From the NCBI GenBank assembly GCA_030831375.1, contig JAURLF010000166.1:1-8174 (forward strand): a stretch of 8,174 nt of DNA, written 5' to 3'. Source of the stretch: Gaiellales bacterium (GTDB lineage: Bacteria > Actinomycetota > Thermoleophilia > Gaiellales > F1-60-MAGs149). Shown one piece after another: positions 6,250-8,174 of the stretch. A model generated the notes under the pieces. That model saw nothing but the letters and a program-made list of their open reading frames with translations, had not been told where the DNA came from and searched no databases. A program made the translations under genes and the position numbers. Each line of letters starts with the position of its first letter. Within the stretch, counting starts at the first letter, position 1.

Positions 6250-7032
6250 ATGGCCCGGCCGCGCGGCATCGTCTTCGACATGGAGGGCGTGCTGCACGTC
6301 GGCTACGCCGAACTGCCCGGCGCCGCGGAGGCGCTCGCCCGGCTCGACGGGGCCGGCATCCCGCACGCGATCCTGACCAACACGACGAGCCGGCCGCGGT
6401 CGGCGATCGCGGAGCGGCTCGCGGCGATGGGCATGCCGTACCCGGCGGAGCGCATCGTCACCGCCGCGTCGGCGACCGTGGCCTTCCTGCAGCGCCGCCA
6501 CCGCGGCCGTCGCGTCCTGCTCCTCGCCGAGGACGGCGCGTTCGCGGAGGTGGCGGAGTCGGGCGGCCTCGACCTCGTCGAGCGCTGGCAGGACGCCGAC
6601 GTGGTCTGCCTGGGCGGGCCGTCGGAGGCGACCACGTACGCGGCGCTCCAGGAGGCGTTCCGGGCGCTGATGGAGGGCGCCGCGTTCGTCGCGATGCAGC
6701 GCAACCGCTGGTGGCCGACGCAGGCGGGACCGGGGCTCGACGCGGGCTGCTTCGTGCGCGGCCTCGAGTACTCGAGCGGCCGCCGGGCGACCGTCATCGG
6801 CAAGCCCGCCGCCGGCGCCTACCGGGCCGCCCTGCGCGTGCTCGGCCTCCGCGCCGACGAGGCGATGATGGTCGGCGACGATCCCGTCGCCGATCTCGCG
6901 ACCGCCGCGCGCATCGGGATGGCCACGTGCCTGGTGCGCACCGGCAAGGGCCCGTCGTTCCCGTCGCCGTACCCGGGTGTCTCGTTCGACGTCAGCGGCG
7001 TGGAGGATGTCCCGCCGCTGGTCGGGGCGTGA
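6250..7032 (+). CDS. HAD-superfamily subfamily IIA phosphatase, LHPP/NagD-like
   Basis: Cytosolic HAD hydrolase, 260 aa. Motif I is FDMEGVL with nucleophile Asp10. The second acidic position is Glu12 instead of the usual Asp. Motif II is ILTNTTSR (Thr43), motif III VIGKPAAGAY (Lys185) and motif IV MMVGDDPVADL (Asp210, Asp211, Asp215). The large cap between motifs II and III and the stretch LDAGCFVRGLEYSSGRRATVIGKP place it in subfamily IIA, which contains NagD, phosphoglycolate phosphatase and LHPP. The pattern before motif III most resembles LHPP (phospholysine/phosphohistidine phosphatase). The substrate is therefore a small phosphate ester or phospho-amino acid, not determined. It starts 9 nt after the Nit gene with a predicted leaderless promoter of its own. 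Family call secure, substrate unknown. Confidence 0.87.
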   Translation: MARPRGIVFDMEGVLHVGYAELPGAAEALARLDGAGIPHAILTNTTSRPRSAIAERLAAMGMPYPAERIVTAASATVAFLQRRHRGRRVLLLAEDGAFAEVAESGGLDLVERWQDADVVCLGGPSEATTYAALQEAFRALMEGAAFVAMQRNRWWPTQAGPGLDAGCFVRGLEYSSGRRATVIGKPAAGAYRAALRVLGLRADEAMMVGDDPVADLATAARIGMATCLVRTGKGPSFPSPYPGVSFDVSGVEDVPPLVGA

Positions 7033-7041
7033 CCCGCCCGG

Positions 7042-7070
7042 TTGACCCCTCGGATCGCGGGGCGTACCGT
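7042..7070 (+). promoter_or_regulatory. complete -35/-10 promoter with leaderless start
   Basis: TTGACC (7042-7047), a 17-nt spacer, and TACCGT (7065-7070), then GCGGGC and ATG 7077. Both hexamers are good matches at ideal spacing, and the predicted start of transcription is the A of the ATG. It is the best promoter in the window. It lies in the 44-bp gap after the phosphatase gene, so the small lipoprotein is probably expressed independently. Confidence 0.75.
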
Positions 7071-7076
7071 GCGGGC

Positions 7077-7547
7077 ATGGACAGCATCCTGCGCCGCACC
7101 CGCCTGATCCTCGTCCCCCTCGTCCTCGTCGCGCTCGCGCTCGCGGCCTGCGGCGGGTCCGACGGCGGCGACGTCGACGTGGCGGTCGGCGACGGCGGCC
7201 AGGACATCACCGTGGCGGCGGAGGACGCCACCATCGCGGTCGACCAGGGCGACGGCGTGCAGGTGCCCGACTCGTGGCCGGCGGAGGTGCCCAAGCCCGA
7301 CGGCACGCCGACGATGGCCACCGCCGGCGACTTCGAGAACGGCACGGGCTGGACCGTCAACTACGGACAGGCCGACGCCGCCGCCTACGACGCCTACGTG
7401 GCCGCGCTGGCGGGGGCCGGCGGCGAGGCCGGGCTGTCGATGGAGCAGAACGGCCTCCGCAGCGACACCTTCGACATCGGCGGCTACCAGGTCACGGCGC
7501 AGCTGATGGACGGCGTCGGCATGACCGTCATCGTGACCTCCCAGTAG
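7077..7547 (+). CDS. small secreted lipoprotein of unknown function
   Basis: A 156-aa predicted lipoprotein. The signal peptide has a basic start (RRTR, 6-9), a hydrophobic core LILVPLVLVALAL, and lipobox LAAC with lipidated Cys25 followed by GGSDGG. Residues 28-60 are an acidic Gly/Asp-rich tether. The C-terminal domain (about 63-156) opens with VPDSWPAEVPKPDGTP and holds GWTVNYG, YDAYVAALAGAGGEAG and GGYQVTAQLMDGVGMTVIVTS. This reads as a small alpha/beta fold of the kind seen in many actinobacterial lipoproteins that begin with a W/FP-x-x-P-P motif. I do not recognise a named family. ATG 7077 is fixed by the signal peptide and a well-formed promoter. The CGGS after the lipobox matches the other lipoprotein in the window. 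It converges on the creatininase-family gene with 10 nt between stops. Confidence 0.82.
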   Translation: MDSILRRTRLILVPLVLVALALAACGGSDGGDVDVAVGDGGQDITVAAEDATIAVDQGDGVQVPDSWPAEVPKPDGTPTMATAGDFENGTGWTVNYGQADAAAYDAYVAALAGAGGEAGLSMEQNGLRSDTFDIGGYQVTAQLMDGVGMTVIVTSQ

Positions 7548-7557
7548 CGCGCGCCGC

Positions 7558-8174
7558 TCACGGCTCGGGCTCGTCGATGGGGTCGTAGCTGAGGCCGTGC
7601 GCCTCGAAGCGGTGCATGTACGGCACCAGGTAGTCGACGACGACGTCCACGATCGCCTGGCCCTTCTCCGCCGTGGCGTGGCGCGGTGCGCCCGACGCGC
7701 CATGCCGCGTGAGCTCCTCGAACAGCCAGATCTCCTTCACGTACGGGTCCGTCGTCGGAACCTGGCCGCGCGCGTGCTCCATCTGCATCAGGTCGGGGAA
7801 GAGCGCGAGCCCGAGCGAGGCCTCCGCCTCGCCGGCGTGACCCCAGCCGCCCCACACGTCGAAGGTGCCCTCGGCGATCCGCTGGTTGGTGATCACCCAC
7901 CAGTCGACGGTGGCGATGCTCATCTCCGGATGCGCGATCTTCGCGTCCCGCGCGGCGATCTCGATCGACGGGATGTTGCCGTCGTGCGCATTCAGGAGCA
8001 GCACCCGCTGGATGCCCCAGCGGTGCAGCGACGCGAGGATGTCGCCGATCACGCGGGTGCGCGTGTCGGCGCTGAGGCTGACGCACATCGGCTGGTGCGC
8101 GTAGTGGCCGCTCATGCCGAGGTAGTCGGGTGGCAGCACCACCGTGCGCTCCAGCTGCTCGGCGATGCGCACGG
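7558..8174 (-). CDS. creatininase-family amidohydrolase (partial, N-terminus beyond the window)
   Basis: At least 205 residues of a metal-dependent amidohydrolase of the creatininase fold. Counting from the GTG codon at 8172-8170, motifs are VLPPDYLGMSGHYAHQP (12-28), LLLNAHDGN (58-66, usually NGHGGN), GHAGEAEAS (111-119, with the His and Glu expected to bind the metal) and ATAEKG (166-171). The family normally starts about 40 residues earlier with a metal-binding E-x-HG and TD segment, which is absent here. The frame stays open to position 8174, so the gene is cut by the window edge and the GTG is not taken as the start. The family includes creatinine amidohydrolase, the mycofactocin peptidase MftE and a formamide hydrolase of archaeal flavin synthesis. 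The visible part does not decide among them. Confidence 0.85.
   Translation of the reverse strand, partial: VRIAEQLERTVVLPPDYLGMSGHYAHQPMCVSLSADTRTRVIGDILASLHRWGIQRVLLLNAHDGNIPSIEIAARDAKIAHPEMSIATVDWWVITNQRIAEGTFDVWGGWGHAGEAEASLGLALFPDLMQMEHARGQVPTTDPYVKEIWLFEELTRHGASGAPRHATAEKGQAIVDVVVDYLVPYMHRFEAHGLSYDPIDEPEP

Noticed and set aside
4765..6501. 578-codon minus-strand frame under the lipoprotein and Nit genes
   Set aside because: Low-complexity Ser/Arg/Pro/Gly composition and no motifs; the plus strand carries a signal peptide and an intact nitrilase triad over the same bases.
6093..7076. 484-codon reading of the small lipoprotein starting at 6093
   Set aside because: The extra 328 codons run out of frame through the Nit and HAD genes and are Arg/Gly-rich; ATG 7077 gives a complete lipoprotein signal peptide and has a promoter just upstream.
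1..8174. CRISPR array, tRNA/rRNA genes, IS elements, prophage or a defence system
   Set aside because: No regularly spaced repeats, cloverleaf or rRNA-like sequence, transposase or integrase motif, or nuclease/helicase gene was seen on either strand.

Overview
The window is very GC-rich (low 70s percent by eye) with strong G/C at third codon positions. Two lipoproteins have a lipobox followed by CGGS, and most unlinked genes appear to start on leaderless transcripts. This fits a high-GC actinobacterium. The style resembles Thermoleophilia/Solirubrobacterales, but that placement is an impression and was not tested by any search.

Layout, left to right. (1) 1-136: possible tail of an upstream gene, then a ribosome binding site. 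(2) 137-2552 (+): a gabD-type succinate-semialdehyde dehydrogenase, then a zinc-less MDR (quinone oxidoreductase-like) gene 4 nt later, a likely two-gene redox operon. (3) 2549-2929 (-): a small DUF3054-type membrane protein whose stop codon overlaps the MDR stop. (4) 2944-3846 (+): rsgA, a ribosome-assembly GTPase, divergent from the membrane protein across only 14 bp. (5) A GC-rich hairpin (3854-3888), probably a two-way terminator. (6) 3913-4344 (-): an unrecognised small protein with a predicted HTH-like N-terminal part, a basic Arg/Ala/Thr/Ser linker and a C-terminal coiled coil. (7) 4345-4513: a comparatively AT-rich regulatory region with an operator-like near-palindrome and repeated TGTCACA. 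(8) 4514-7032 (+): a LolA/LppX-like lipoprotein, a Nit-type carbon-nitrogen hydrolase (ATGA overlap) and a LHPP-like HAD phosphatase. (9) 7077-7547 (+): a small lipoprotein with a clear -35/-10 promoter. (10) 7558-8174 (-): a creatininase-family amidohydrolase cut by the window end.

Most genes are ordinary metabolic or housekeeping genes. Two things stand out. First, six of the nine visible starts carry a -10-like hexamer (A at -11, T at -7) exactly 6 nt before the ATG. This predicts leaderless mRNAs, including a divergent pair with overlapping -10 elements and one -10 that begins on the stop codon of the gene before it. Second, the HTH/coiled-coil gene has an operator-like site overlapping its own predicted promoter, which suggests an uncharacterised autoregulated DNA-binding protein. 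I see no CRISPR array, tRNA, rRNA, transposase, phage gene or recognisable defence system.
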